Part shown: piece by piece, positions 1-7,853 of the stretch
Layout: every line of letters begins with the position of its first letter
Position numbering within the stretch: position 1 is the first letter of the stretch
Assembly: GCF_006439355.1 (NCBI RefSeq)
Contig: NZ_VFTG01000040.1
Location: forward strand, 1-37,622
DNA: 37,622 nt
Direction of reading: 5' to 3'
DNA from: Mesorhizobium sp. B4-1-3
GTDB lineage: Bacteria; Pseudomonadota; Alphaproteobacteria; Rhizobiales; Rhizobiaceae
Position numbers and translations under genes: made by a program
Notes under the pieces: generated by a model
Databases searched by the model: none
The model's input: only the letters and a program-made list of their open reading frames with translations
Told to the model about the DNA's origin: nothing

Positions 1-76
1 TCTCGTCATCCTCAACGCAAAGGCACGCGACGCGAGAACCGAGTTCGCAAATGCAACTTGACACGCCAGATAGTCG

Positions 77-100
77 CTCTCCCCACTTTCGTGGGGCGAG
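77..100. terminator. hairpin downstream of the LysE-type gene
   Basis: Two 10-base arms (77-86 and 91-100) pair with one mismatch around a 4-base loop. The hairpin lies just past the stop codon of the minus-strand LysE-type gene. There is no clear T tract, so termination is only possible. Positions 1-76 show no other recognisable feature. Confidence 0.35.
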
Positions 101-109
101 GAACCAGCG

Positions 110-708
110 TTAGGCGGGCCGCCACATCTGCAGGATCGAGGCGGCCAGCAGCAGGCCGAGCACGATGTTGAGCGCGCGCCACTGGCGCTCAGTCTTGAGA
201 AGGCGGGCAAGCAGGGTTCCCGCCACGCACCACAGCGACAGCGAGAAAGCCGCGGCCAGGCCGAACACGGCGCCCAGCAGCAGCGCGAGTTGCAGCGGAC
301 CATCCGCAAGGGCCGCGAAGGACGCGGCGGCGCCGAGCCCCATCGCCCAGCCTTTCGGATTCATCCACTGGATGCCGGCGCCGCCGAAAAAGCTGTTCGG
401 CTTGGCCATGCTGATGTCGAGGTTGGGCGGACCGCTGCGGCCGATCTTGATCGCCAGCCAGATCAGATAGAGCGAGCCGGGGATCTTCATGGCGAGCTGC
501 AGGGATGGAATGGCGGCTAAAGTCCAGCCAGGCCGGCCGCGCCCGCTGCCGCCACGGTCGCCAGTCCGGCGGCGCTGCCGGCCATCAGCGGCACGGAACG
601 GCGAAAACCGAATTGCGCGCCGGAGGCGGTCGAGAGCGTTGTGGCGATGCCGGGCGTCGCGGTCGAGATCAGCGCGAACAGGACCAGCGGGATGATGGTT
701 TCGGACAT
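110..708 (-). pseudogene. LysE/RhtB-family amino-acid exporter, frameshifted
   Basis: The LysE family exports amino acids or related small molecules through the inner membrane. The N-terminal part starts at ATG 708 (MSETIIPLVL) and shows the family features TATPG and a GFRRS segment. It ends at a TAG at 519-517. The rest (AAIPSLQLAMKIPGSLYLIW onward, with the N-P-K-G-W motif) continues in another frame to the stop at 110. One extra A in the AAA run at 519-521 would join the halves as GLLAA and give 199 residues, close to the usual family length of about 200. The gene is divergent from the LysR gene at 808, a common regulator-exporter arrangement. It may be a real pseudogene or a homopolymer sequencing error. 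Confidence 0.8.
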
Positions 709-762
709 GCGGGCTTCCCAGTCGAACAAGCCGGCATGCTTAGGCGCTTCGCGACATCAGTA

Positions 763-789
763 AATGCAATGTTTGATATGGTTTGCATT
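763..789. promoter_or_regulatory. inverted repeat in the LysE/LysR divergent promoter
   Basis: AATGCAA (763-769) and TTGCATT (783-789) form a perfect 7-bp inverted repeat separated by 13 bases. It lies 18 bases upstream of the LysR start at 808 and 55 bases upstream of the exporter start. This is a plausible binding site for the LysR protein, by position and symmetry only. Confidence 0.5.
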
Positions 790-807
790 AGCAATTATAA
801 TGTCGTC

Positions 808-1674
808 ATGATCCGCGATCTCGACACGACCCTCATCCGCACCTTCGTCACGACGGCCGACAAGGCCAGCATGACGGCGGCCGCCAACGCGCTCCACCTG
901 ACGCAGGGCGCCGTCAGCCAGCAGGTCAAACGGCTGGAAGAGGTGCTGGGGCAAAGCCTGTTCGAGCGGGACCGCCGCGGTTTGAAGCTGACGCGGGTGG
1001 GTGAGCGGCTGCTCGACAAAGCCAGGCGCCTGCTGCAGCTCAACGACGAGATCCTCACCGAAATCAGGAGCGGGGCCGTTGCCGGACAGGTGCGGATCGG
1101 CGTGCCTTACGATCTCGTCGGCACCCTGCTCGCGCCCGTGCTGAAAGCCTATGCCGAAGCCTATCCTCAAGTGGAAATATCGCTGGTCTGCGCCTCTTCG
1201 CCGGAACTCGCGGCGGCCTTGGCGGCCGGCACCATCGACCTTGCCGTGATCGAGGAGCGCGTCGGCCCCAGCGCCGGCGAATGCCTGCTCGTCGACCGGC
1301 TGGTCTGGGTCGGCGCCAGGGGCGGGGCGGCGCGCCTGAAGCGGCCGCTGCCGGTCTCGATCGTCGCCGACACCTGCGCCTTCCGGCCGGCGGTACTGGC
1401 CGCGCTCAGCGAGAATGGGCTCGATTGGCGCACCGTGTTCGAGAACGGCAACATCGATGCGACGACCGCGACGGTGCGGTCGGACCTCGCCGTGACCACA
1501 TGGCTCGCCTCGACCGTGCCGGCCGATCTCGATATCCTGTCCGATGCCGGTCTTCCGCCGCTGCCGAATTTCTCGGTCAACCTGCATCTGCCGAAACATG
1601 CCACCGCGCCAGCCGCGAAGGCTTTCGCCAGCCGCATCCGCGAAGGTCTTTCGCGCTATCGCCAGGCGGCGTGA
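808..1674 (+). CDS. LysR-family transcriptional regulator
   Basis: A 288-residue LysR-type regulator. The N-terminal winged helix-turn-helix (about residues 8-65) includes TAAANALHLTQGAVSQQVKR, and a substrate-binding domain follows (about 90-285). The open frame extends upstream into the divergent exporter. ATG 808 was chosen because the protein then starts MIRDLDTTLIRTFV, directly before the HTH as is usual. The gene is divergent from the broken LysE-type exporter and probably controls it, which is inferred from the arrangement. The sequence looks more like LrhA/PecT-type LysR proteins than ArgP. The effector cannot be named. It ends 12 bases from the convergent damaged GST gene. Confidence 0.85.
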   Translation: MIRDLDTTLIRTFVTTADKASMTAAANALHLTQGAVSQQVKRLEEVLGQSLFERDRRGLKLTRVGERLLDKARRLLQLNDEILTEIRSGAVAGQVRIGVPYDLVGTLLAPVLKAYAEAYPQVEISLVCASSPELAAALAAGTIDLAVIEERVGPSAGECLLVDRLVWVGARGGAARLKRPLPVSIVADTCAFRPAVLAALSENGLDWRTVFENGNIDATTATVRSDLAVTTWLASTVPADLDILSDAGLPPLPNFSVNLHLPKHATAPAAKAFASRIREGLSRYRQAA

Positions 1675-1686
1675 CGCGACCGCCGG

Positions 1687-2335
1687 TCAGGCATCCGCTG
1701 CCGCCCTGGCGATCGCCAATTGCGCTTCGAATGCCCGCTTGAAGGCCGGCCGCGCCTCGCCGCGGGCGACATAGGCGGCAACGTTAGGGAATTCGTTCAG
1801 CAGTCCCGATCGCTGCAGCCGGCGCAGCACGCCCACCATGAAGGTCGCCGGCGCTGAAAGCGCCATCGAGCCAGTCGCAATCGCCGAGGTAGCGGGAGAG
1901 CTCGGCCAGACGCTTGCGGATCCGGTCGTCGACCAGGGGCAGGCGCTCATCGTGCCACGGCGCATCGCGCTCAAGGATCACGGCGGTCGCGCGCTCGAGG
2001 ATCGGCGGCTCCACCGTGCTGTAGGCGGCGAGCATCCAGGCGACCGCGCGCGCCCGGGCGTTCGCATCATCAGGCAACAGGCCCCCGTGACGCACCGCGA
2101 TGTGGAGGACGATCGCGCCTGACTCGAACAGAGCGAGATCGCCTTCCTCATAGGTCGGGATATTGCCGAACGGGTTGAGCGCGAGATGCGCGGGCTGCTT
2201 CATACCGCCGAACGAAACGAGACGAACGTCATAAGGCTGGCCGACTTCCTCGAACGCCCAACGGACTTGCATGTCGCGCGCCAGCCCTCTGCCGCCGTCG
2301 GGCGAACGTTCAAAGGCGGTAATGGTGGGGATCGT
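1687..2335 (-). pseudogene. glutathione S-transferase family protein, two lesions
   Basis: The sequence ITAFERSPDGGRGLARDM..VRWAFEEVGQPYDV followed by NPFGNIPTYEEGDLALFES is a glutathione S-transferase thioredoxin-fold domain, with the cis-Pro and E-S glutathione-binding region. The helical domain follows. At about 1838-1846 the frame breaks: ..AFSAGD in one frame continues as MVGVLRRLQRSGLLNEFPNV in another, down to the stop at 1687. The conserved N-terminus has no ATG, GTG or TTG before an in-frame TAG near 2380. The codon where a start is expected (2335-2333) is ACG, and an AGGA lies 6 bases upstream of it. Loss of the start by a T-to-C change plus an internal frameshift points to decay. 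ATG 2272 would remove the glutathione-site N-terminus. Confidence 0.75.
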
Positions 2336-2386
2336 CGGCGTTCCTGACCGTTCGGTCGTCGTTGCGAAAGAGGCTTCCTAATCGGA

Positions 2387-2413
2387 CGCCCGGCGGGCCT
2401 GGCCCGCCGGGCG
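2387..2413 (-). terminator. 27-bp palindrome after the RibD-like gene
   Basis: Two perfect 13-base GC-only arms (2387-2399 and 2401-2413) flank a single central base. The palindrome begins 12 bases beyond the stop of the minus-strand reductase gene. The stem is strong but there is no T tract, so it could act as a terminator or transcript-stabilising hairpin. Confidence 0.5.
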
Positions 2414-2424
2414 ACAGCCTTGTG

Positions 2425-3075
2425 CTACTTCCAGGTCCTGCGCCGTTCGAGCTCGGCCTGGGAAGGCTCCTGCTGGGCAAACGAGCCCGTACGGATTTCG
2501 CCTCCGCGCTCATAGGTCGCCATGATGACGCCGGTGGTGGAAGCCTGCGATTTGACGAGCTTGAAGGCCGCGGGCATCGCGTTGTCGCCGAACAGCCGCT
2601 TGCCCTTGCCCAGCAGCAGCGGGAAGATCATCAGCCGGATCTCGTCGATCAGCCCGTTGGCGAGCAGGGTCTGGATCACATTGCCCGAGCCCTGGATGAG
2701 CAGGTCCGGCCCGTCTTCCTGCTTGAGTTCCTTAAGCCTCGCAACGATGTCAGGCCCGAGCGACTTCGTGTTCTGCCAGGTCAGCGAATCCGGCCGGTGC
2801 GTCGCCACATATTTCGTCGCGGGGTTGAAGACATCGGCGATGGCGTCGTTCTGATACGGCCAGTACGCGGCGAAGATATCGTAGGTTCTGCGGCCGAGCA
2901 GCAGGTCGAACGGCTTGGAGAACAGTTCCTCCATTGCCCTGCCCGCCACCTCGTCGAAGTAATGAAACGTCCAGCCGCCAAACTTGAATCCGCCGACCGG
3001 ATCCTCTTCCGGACCGCCGGGCGCCTGCATGACGCCGTCGAGGCTGACAAACGTGGCGGCGATGATCTTGCGCAT
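2425..3075 (-). CDS. RibD C-terminal/dihydrofolate reductase-like protein
   Basis: A 216-residue protein of the RibD_C family, single-domain reductases with a DHFR fold that bind NADPH (YwjB/YyaP-like). The start reads MRKIIAATFVSLDGVMQAP, with the family F-x-S-L-D-G motif. A G-R-x-T-Y-D motif lies near residue 61 (LLLGRRTYDIF) and IQGSGN near 128, followed by DEIRLMIFPLLLGKGKRLF. ATG 3075 is preceded by GGGAG at good spacing. The C-terminus (after about residue 190) is polar and longer than the core domain. The substrate is unknown, and a role in riboflavin synthesis is not implied because no rib genes are nearby. Confidence 0.85.
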   Translation of the reverse strand: MRKIIAATFVSLDGVMQAPGGPEEDPVGGFKFGGWTFHYFDEVAGRAMEELFSKPFDLLLGRRTYDIFAAYWPYQNDAIADVFNPATKYVATHRPDSLTWQNTKSLGPDIVARLKELKQEDGPDLLIQGSGNVIQTLLANGLIDEIRLMIFPLLLGKGKRLFGDNAMPAAFKLVKSQASTTGVIMATYERGGEIRTGSFAQQEPSQAELERRRTWK

Positions 3076-3137
3076 CTTTATTCTCCCTTTCGCTGATCCG
3101 CGCCGTCGCGGCCGGATCTCTGCCCAAAGCGTTCTAC

Positions 3138-3180
3138 GCAATCCCTGACGGAAACCGCTTCGCGCTTTTCCTGGAATTGT
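3138..3180. repeat. palindromic intergenic repeat, GCAATTCC arm type, degenerate copy
   Basis: Outer arms GCAAT and ATTGT enclose the core GGAAACCGCTTC..CTTTTCC. It matches the copies at 17365 and 26126 in order and spacing, with several substitutions. Confidence 0.65.
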
Positions 3181-3189
3181 TCCTAGATC

Positions 3190-3281
3190 GTGATGGCGTT
3201 TCGCTGAATCGCCATCACGGCCTAACTCTTTGTTCGAGCATGATCTTTCTCGAAACCGGTTCCCATTTTTCGGGGTCATGC
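3190..3281. repeat. composite repeat: hairpin plus GCATGA-arm palindrome
   Basis: Positions 3190-3198 and 3210-3218 form a perfect 9-bp hairpin (GTGATGGCG / CGCCATCAC). A linker containing CTCTTTGTT follows, then a palindrome at 3238-3281 with arms GCATGA and TCATGC around CGAAACCGGTTCCCATTTTTCG. The same hairpin-linker-palindrome order occurs at 13661-13751 and 26075-26168. It fills the gap between the reductase and methyltransferase genes; no gene was found there. Confidence 0.7.
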
Positions 3282-3329
3282 TTCTAGGACGAACGGCAAG
3301 GCCGCTTTCCGACACGGCCTCGCAAATTT

Positions 3330-4172
3330 CTATCGCGTGTCGTCGACTCGAATGGTGCGTGACGAGAACCAGACCTCGCCGAACACGGCGGTCGCGGTGC
3401 GGTCCGGCGCCTTTGTCGCCGTCAGCCATATCGAGCGGGTGCGCACAGCGCGCTCGCGGGTCGGTATCTTCGCGCCCGGCTCGGCGGTGGAAGCGCCGAC
3501 GCAAGGAATGAACCAGGAGCCCATGAAGGGCCGGCAGGCAAAGCCGTTTTCCAGGCGGGTGATGAGGACCGCGAGGCCGACGGTTTCGGAGGGACGCCAC
3601 GGAAAGATCATGCGGCCGCCGGGTTTCAGCGCTTTCAGCCATGCGGCGGGCGGGGCGACGACGCCGGCATTGACATAGATGATGTCGGAGGACGGCAACG
3701 GATTGGCGACCGCGTCGGCCTGGACGATTTCGACGTTGTCGTAAGCCGCAAGATTCGCTTTGGCGCGTGCGGCAAGGTCGGGCTCGAGCTCGAAGGCGGT
3801 GACGCTGCCGCCCGGCTCGACCAGTCTCGCCAGCAGCGCCGTGTAATAGCCTGTGCCGGCGCCGATATGGGTGACGGCCTCGCCAGGTTTCGGCTCCGCC
3901 TTGCCGAGCCACATCGCGTGCAGCAGCGGCTCGCCATTGTTGATGCCCTTGCCGGCATCGAGCACGACGAGCACGTTCTGGTAGATGTAGCGAGGGTCGG
4001 CGCTCGGCGTCTCGAACCGGCCTTCGCCGGCAAACACCGTCCATGGTCCTGGACCCAGGAACGCCTCGCGCGGCACCGAGGCGAACACTTCCTCGACGCG
4101 CGGGTCGGCTGACCGCGCCTGCGCGGCCATCAGCCTGGCGTAGAATCTGCGGGCTTCGTCCGGTTCGGCCAT
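3330..4172 (-). CDS. protein-L-isoaspartate O-methyltransferase-like protein
   Basis: A 280-residue SAM-dependent methyltransferase of the PCMT family, which methylates isoaspartyl residues in damaged proteins. The glycine-rich SAM motif I is HIGAGTGYYTALLARL (about residues 97-112), followed by the acidic FELEPDLAARA strand end and a post-I QADAVANPLP segment. The open frame extends upstream over the end of mntH. ATG 4172 (MAEPDEARRFYARLM) was chosen because the conserved N-terminal helix begins there and it clears mntH by 37 bases. It may be cotranscribed with mntH. The tail after about residue 200 differs from classical Pcm, so the exact substrate is uncertain. Confidence 0.8.
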   Translation of the reverse strand: MAEPDEARRFYARLMAAQARSADPRVEEVFASVPREAFLGPGPWTVFAGEGRFETPSADPRYIYQNVLVVLDAGKGINNGEPLLHAMWLGKAEPKPGEAVTHIGAGTGYYTALLARLVEPGGSVTAFELEPDLAARAKANLAAYDNVEIVQADAVANPLPSSDIIYVNAGVVAPPAAWLKALKPGGRMIFPWRPSETVGLAVLITRLENGFACRPFMGSWFIPCVGASTAEPGAKIPTRERAVRTRSIWLTATKAPDRTATAVFGEVWFSSRTIRVDDTR

Positions 4173-4209
4173 GGCGCCAAGAATAGCGCGTCCGGCTGGA
4201 ATGTCGCGC

Positions 4210-5562
4210 TCAGCCGGCGATGGTGTCATAGAGCAGCTTGAAGTTGAGAACAAGGATGACGGCCGCCACCATCCAGGCCAGGACCGCGACGGCACGCGGT
4301 ATGGCGAAACTGCCCATCTTCTTCTTGTCCGACACGAACTGCACCAGCGGAATGACGGCGAACGGCAGTTGCATCGACAGCACCACTTGGCTGAGGACCA
4401 AAAGTTCGGCCGTGCCCTTCTCGCCATAAAGCGCGGTGACGGCCACCACCGGGACGATGGCGATGCCGCGCGTCAACAGGCGGCGCGCCCATTGTGGGAT
4501 GCGCAGCCGCAAAAAGCCTTCCATCACGATCTGGCCGGCGAGCGTGGCGGTGACGGTCGAGTTGAGGCCGGAGGCGAGCAGCGCAACCGCGAACAGGATC
4601 GAGGCGATGCTCAGGCCCAGCAGCGGCGACAGCAGCTCGAAGGCCTGACCGATCTCGGCGACATCGTGATGGCCGGTGTCGTGGAAAGCGACCGCCGCGA
4701 CGATCAGGATCGATGCGTTGACGAACAGCGCCAGGATCAGCGCGATGGTCGAATCCGTCGTCGCCCATTTGATGGCGTCGCGCTTGCCGGTCTCGGTACG
4801 CTCATAGGCGCGAGTCTGCACGATCGAGGAATGCAGATAGAGATTGTGCGGCATCACGGTGGCACCGATGATGCCGATGGCGATGTAGAGCATCGCCGGA
4901 TTGGCGACGATCTCGGACGACGGCACGAATATCGAATGCAGGATGGTGCCGGCCGGCGGCGCGGCGACGAAGATCTGAACGGCAAAGCAGCCGAAGATGA
5001 TGATCAGCAAGGCGACGACGAAGGCTTCAAGGTAGCGGAAGCCCTTGTTCATCAGGAGAAGCACGAGGAAGGCGTCGAGAGCCGTGAGGATAGCGCCGCC
5101 GATCAGCGGAATGCCGAACAAAAGCTGCAGCGCGATGGCCGTGCCGATCACCTCGGCGAGATCGCAGGCGATGATCGCCAGCTCGCAGGCGATCCAGAGC
5201 ACCAGATTGACGGGGCGCGGATAATAGGCGCGGCAGGCCTGGGCGAGGTCGCGGCCGGTCGCGATGCCGAGCCGCGCCGCCAGCGCCTGCAGCAGAATTG
5301 CCATTAGGTTCGACAGCATGATGATGAAAAGCAGCGTGTAGCCGAACTGCGCGCCTCCGGCGAGGTCGGTCGCCCAATTGCCCGGGTCCATATAGCCGAC
5401 CGAGACCATGTAGCCCGGCCCCATGAAGGCAAACAGGCGGCGGAACCAGACGCCGGTCCGCGGCACCGCGACCGACGCGTTCACCTCCCGCAGGCTGGGC
5501 TGCTCGTCATCGGGCCTGTCGAATCGCCAGGCGGGTCGGGCTGCTGCATCGGCATCGGACAT
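4210..5562 (-). CDS. mntH: Nramp-family manganese transporter MntH
   Basis: A 450-residue inner-membrane protein of the Nramp family, proton-coupled importers of Mn2+ and related divalent metals. The first unwound helix carries D-P-G-N (residues 59-62) and the sixth carries M-P-H-N (237-240); D59, N62 and M237 are the expected metal ligands. About eleven hydrophobic segments are visible. The start MSDADAAARP is followed by a polar tail of about 40 residues before the first helix. It is divergent from mntR, so manganese-dependent repression is likely, as in other mntR/mntH systems. The gene is intact. Confidence 0.93.
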   Translation of the reverse strand: MSDADAAARPAWRFDRPDDEQPSLREVNASVAVPRTGVWFRRLFAFMGPGYMVSVGYMDPGNWATDLAGGAQFGYTLLFIIMLSNLMAILLQALAARLGIATGRDLAQACRAYYPRPVNLVLWIACELAIIACDLAEVIGTAIALQLLFGIPLIGGAILTALDAFLVLLLMNKGFRYLEAFVVALLIIIFGCFAVQIFVAAPPAGTILHSIFVPSSEIVANPAMLYIAIGIIGATVMPHNLYLHSSIVQTRAYERTETGKRDAIKWATTDSTIALILALFVNASILIVAAVAFHDTGHHDVAEIGQAFELLSPLLGLSIASILFAVALLASGLNSTVTATLAGQIVMEGFLRLRIPQWARRLLTRGIAIVPVVAVTALYGEKGTAELLVLSQVVLSMQLPFAVIPLVQFVSDKKKMGSFAIPRAVAVLAWMVAAVILVLNFKLLYDTIAG

Positions 5563-5612
5563 TGGGATTTCCGCTGGAATTATCCAAGTGCCTATTACCT
5601 ATGTCATGGCTC

Positions 5613-5635
5613 AACATATGCAATAAGCTATACTT
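5613..5635. promoter_or_regulatory. possible MntR operator upstream of mntH
   Basis: An AT-rich stretch with half-sites AACATA and GCTATA lies about 50-70 bases upstream of the mntH start. It resembles a degenerate E. coli-type MntR box, whose halves are AACATAGC and GCTATGTT, but the symmetry is imperfect. The minus-strand TTGCAT at 5616-5621 could be a -35 element. Confidence 0.3.
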
Positions 5636-5787
5636 CATTGATCATGCTTTCGTGATCCGCGGGAGCAAGTTCCAGAGAAGGCGGCGGCAAACGCCGGTTG
5701 CGCCCGCGTGGGAATGCAAATAAACGGCCGGATCATCAGGAGGTTTCGTGTTATGGATGCGGGTCCCGATTCAGCCAACGAGATGGT

Positions 5788-5830
5788 CATGATGTCGTTC
5801 GAAAACCGGTTCAGACTTTTCGGCATCATG
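5788..5830. repeat. palindromic intergenic repeat, CATGATG arm type
   Basis: Perfect 7-bp outer arms CATGATG and CATCATG enclose CGAAAACCGGTTC..ACTTTTCG. The copy ends 28 bases upstream of the mntR start. Confidence 0.75.
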
Positions 5831-5858
5831 CTCCGGGACAGGCCAGGAGGAGCGCATA

Positions 5859-6317
5859 TTGGCGCTTAGGAACAAACCCGTTCGACGCGAAGAGCCGCTT
5901 CCCGATGCCGAAATCCATTCGGAAGGATTCAGGCAGCAGCGCCAGGCGCGCCGCAGCGCGCTGGTCGAGGACTATGTCGAGCTCATCGCCGATCTGATCG
6001 AGGACGGCAACGAGGCGCGGCAGGTTGATATCGCGGCGAGGCTTGGCGTCGCGCAGCCGACAGTGGCCAAGATGCTGACCAGGCTGTGCGCCGACGGGCT
6101 GGTCTCGCGAAAACCCTATCGCGGCGTGTTCCTGACCGAGTCCGGCCGCAAGGTCGCCGAGGAAAGCCGCATCCGCCACCAGACGGTGGAGGCCTTCCTG
6201 CGCTCGCTGGGCGTCAGCGCCGAGACGGCGCGCATCGATGCCGAGGGCATCGAGCACCATGTCAGCGCCGAAACGCTGGACGCCTTCCGCCGGGCGATGA
6301 CGCATCGCCAGGCGTAG
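5859..6317 (+). CDS. mntR: manganese-responsive regulator MntR (DtxR family)
   Basis: A 152-residue DtxR/MntR-family repressor. The winged HTH spans roughly residues 35-95 (QVDIAARLGVAQPTVAKMLT, then DGLVSRKPYRGVFLTESGRK). A C-terminal helical metal-binding/dimer region rich in His and Glu follows (ESRIRHQTVEAFLRSLG, EGIEHHVS). The length matches E. coli MntR (about 155). The start is TTG 5859: AGGAGG at 5845-5850 lies 8 bases upstream and no nearby ATG fits. It is divergent from mntH and should repress that gene when Mn2+ is sufficient; this rests on family knowledge plus position. Confidence 0.9.
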   Translation: MALRNKPVRREEPLPDAEIHSEGFRQQRQARRSALVEDYVELIADLIEDGNEARQVDIAARLGVAQPTVAKMLTRLCADGLVSRKPYRGVFLTESGRKVAEESRIRHQTVEAFLRSLGVSAETARIDAEGIEHHVSAETLDAFRRAMTHRQA

Positions 6318-6340
6318 GTTTCGATCCGCCCGAGCGTATC

Positions 6341-6367
6341 GAAGCGGAACCGACGCATCTCCGCTTC
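6341..6367 (+). terminator. weak hairpin after mntR
   Basis: GAAGCGG (6341-6347) and CCGCTTC (6361-6367) pair around a 13-base loop shortly after the mntR stop. A short mixed ATT/TGTTT stretch follows. This is only a candidate terminator. Confidence 0.25.
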
Positions 6368-6411
6368 ATTGTTTCCCACATCGCGCGATTATCACGTTTA
6401 GGGAGGAAGCA

Positions 6412-6633
6412 ATGGGTATCGAACAGGCACCGACCGCCAAGGGAAAGCAAGCGGCCACAGGATTGCGGCAGGCCGCCGCCGGGGGCGGGCGCAAGACCGA
6501 GGCCGAGACCGGCCATCGGCTGAAGAAGGGCGCGGCGCATTCGAGGAACGTTCGAAAAGTTCGGACGGCAAAGGCGCCGGCGCCAAGCAGAAAAGCTGAG
6601 ATTTTCAGCCGGTTTATACGGAGTGGAAATTAA
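6412..6633 (+). CDS. small basic hypothetical protein
   Basis: A 73-residue protein rich in Lys, Arg, Gly and Ala (MGIEQAPTAKGKQAATG..). I do not recognise a family. GGGAGGAAGCA directly before the ATG gives a very good ribosome-binding site, which is the main reason to accept it. It is probably disordered and cationic, possibly nucleic-acid binding, though nothing in the sequence proves that. It stands alone between mntR and the zinc peptidase gene. Confidence 0.45.
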   Translation: MGIEQAPTAKGKQAATGLRQAAAGGGRKTEAETGHRLKKGAAHSRNVRKVRTAKAPAPSRKAEIFSRFIRSGN

Positions 6634-6775
6634 CCGGCCCGATGGGAGTTTCCTCTGACCACGCGTTTTTCTGGCGCGAAAAACTCTGTGACTTAGTTCA
6701 GCCGTTGCGATAATTGTCAGCACGGGGCGGTCGCGGGCCAGCCCCACCGGGACATTCGCATTGCGAGGAGTTGCC

Positions 6776-7696
6776 ATGCTTTGGAGAGGCCGTCGTCAGA
6801 GCGACAACATCGAGGACGAGCGCAGCGATAGCGGCGGCGGGCTCGGCGGCGGTTTGGGCGGCGACGGCCAGTTCCGCATCCCAATCGGCGGCCGGACGGG
6901 CGGTGGCGGCAGCATCCTACTGGTTATCCTGGTCGTGCTCGCGGGATGGTATTTCGGCTTCGATCCGTCGCAGATCCTGGGTGGCGGCGACGGCGGCCTG
7001 CTGCCGGGCGGCGGCGGTCAGATCACCGAGACACAGGACAGTGGAAACGCGCCCGCCAATGACGAGATGAAGCAGTTCGTCGCAACCGTGCTGGCGGAAA
7101 CCGAAGACACCTGGACCGGCATCTTCAAGTCTCAAGGGTTGACCTACGAGGACCCCAAGCTGGTGCTGTTCAGCGGGCAGGTTCGTTCGGCCTGCGGTTT
7201 CGCCTCGGCGGCGGCCGGGCCGTTCTACTGCCCGGGCGACCACAAGGTCTATCTCGACATGACCTTCTTCCAGCAGCTCGACCAGCAGTTCGGTGCCTCC
7301 GGCGAGTTCGCGCGCGCCTATGTGGTTGCGCATGAGGTCGGCCACCATGTGCAAAACCTCACCGGCATCATGAGCAAATTCAACCAGATGCGGCAGGGCA
7401 TGAGCGAGGCCGACGCCAACCAGCTCTCCGTGCGCATCGAGCTTCAGGCCGATTGCTTCGCCGGCGTGTGGGCGCATTACACCGCGCAAAAAGGCATATT
7501 GGAGCAGGGTGACATCGAAAGCGCGCTGAACGCCGCCAAGCAGATTGGCGACGATACGCTGCAGAAGAGGATGCAGGGCTATGTCGTGCCGGAAAGCTTC
7601 AACCATGGCACCTCGCAGCAGCGGCAGACATGGCTGGCGCGCGGCTACAAGAGCGGCAAGCTGTCCGACTGCAACACGATGACCGGTCCGATCTGA
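6776..7696 (+). CDS. YpfJ-family neutral zinc metallopeptidase
   Basis: A 306-residue protein of the YpfJ/zinc_peptidase family. The cytoplasmic head is Gly-rich and charged (residues 1-45), then one membrane segment (about 46-63, SILLVILVVLAGWYFGF) and a Gly-rich linker. The peptidase domain follows, with HEVGHHVQ (an H-E-x-x-H zinc motif near residue 185) and a downstream ELQADCFAGVWAH that supplies further ligands. The start is ATG 6776, with GAGGAG five bases upstream; a TTG at 6761 is in frame but lacks such a site. The product should sit in the inner membrane with its catalytic domain in the periplasm. The substrate is unknown. Confidence 0.88.
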   Translation: MLWRGRRQSDNIEDERSDSGGGLGGGLGGDGQFRIPIGGRTGGGGSILLVILVVLAGWYFGFDPSQILGGGDGGLLPGGGGQITETQDSGNAPANDEMKQFVATVLAETEDTWTGIFKSQGLTYEDPKLVLFSGQVRSACGFASAAAGPFYCPGDHKVYLDMTFFQQLDQQFGASGEFARAYVVAHEVGHHVQNLTGIMSKFNQMRQGMSEADANQLSVRIELQADCFAGVWAHYTAQKGILEQGDIESALNAAKQIGDDTLQKRMQGYVVPESFNHGTSQQRQTWLARGYKSGKLSDCNTMTGPI

Positions 7697-7853
7697 GGCG
7701 GCGCCCGCGGCTTCTTTACCGCTGAGATCGGCGATCGAAGCGCTGGCAAGGGATGTCAGGATAAGGCATTTGCCTTCGTTCGCGTATTGTTCCCGCCGGC
7801 GACGTCGCCTATAAGGTGCCTCCCGCCTCGGGCGGCCTGAGGAGCTTGTCGCC

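Noticed and set aside
3138..3281. Possible CRISPR array or transposon end in the palindrome-rich gap
   Set aside because: There are no regularly spaced direct repeats, no cas genes, no transposase and no target duplication. The elements match dispersed intergenic palindromes elsewhere in the window.
3076..4044. In-frame extension of the RibD-like gene to 539 codons
   Set aside because: The extension crosses an intergenic repeat and the methyltransferase gene in the wrong frame. The family starts at the ATG at 3075 behind a good ribosome site.
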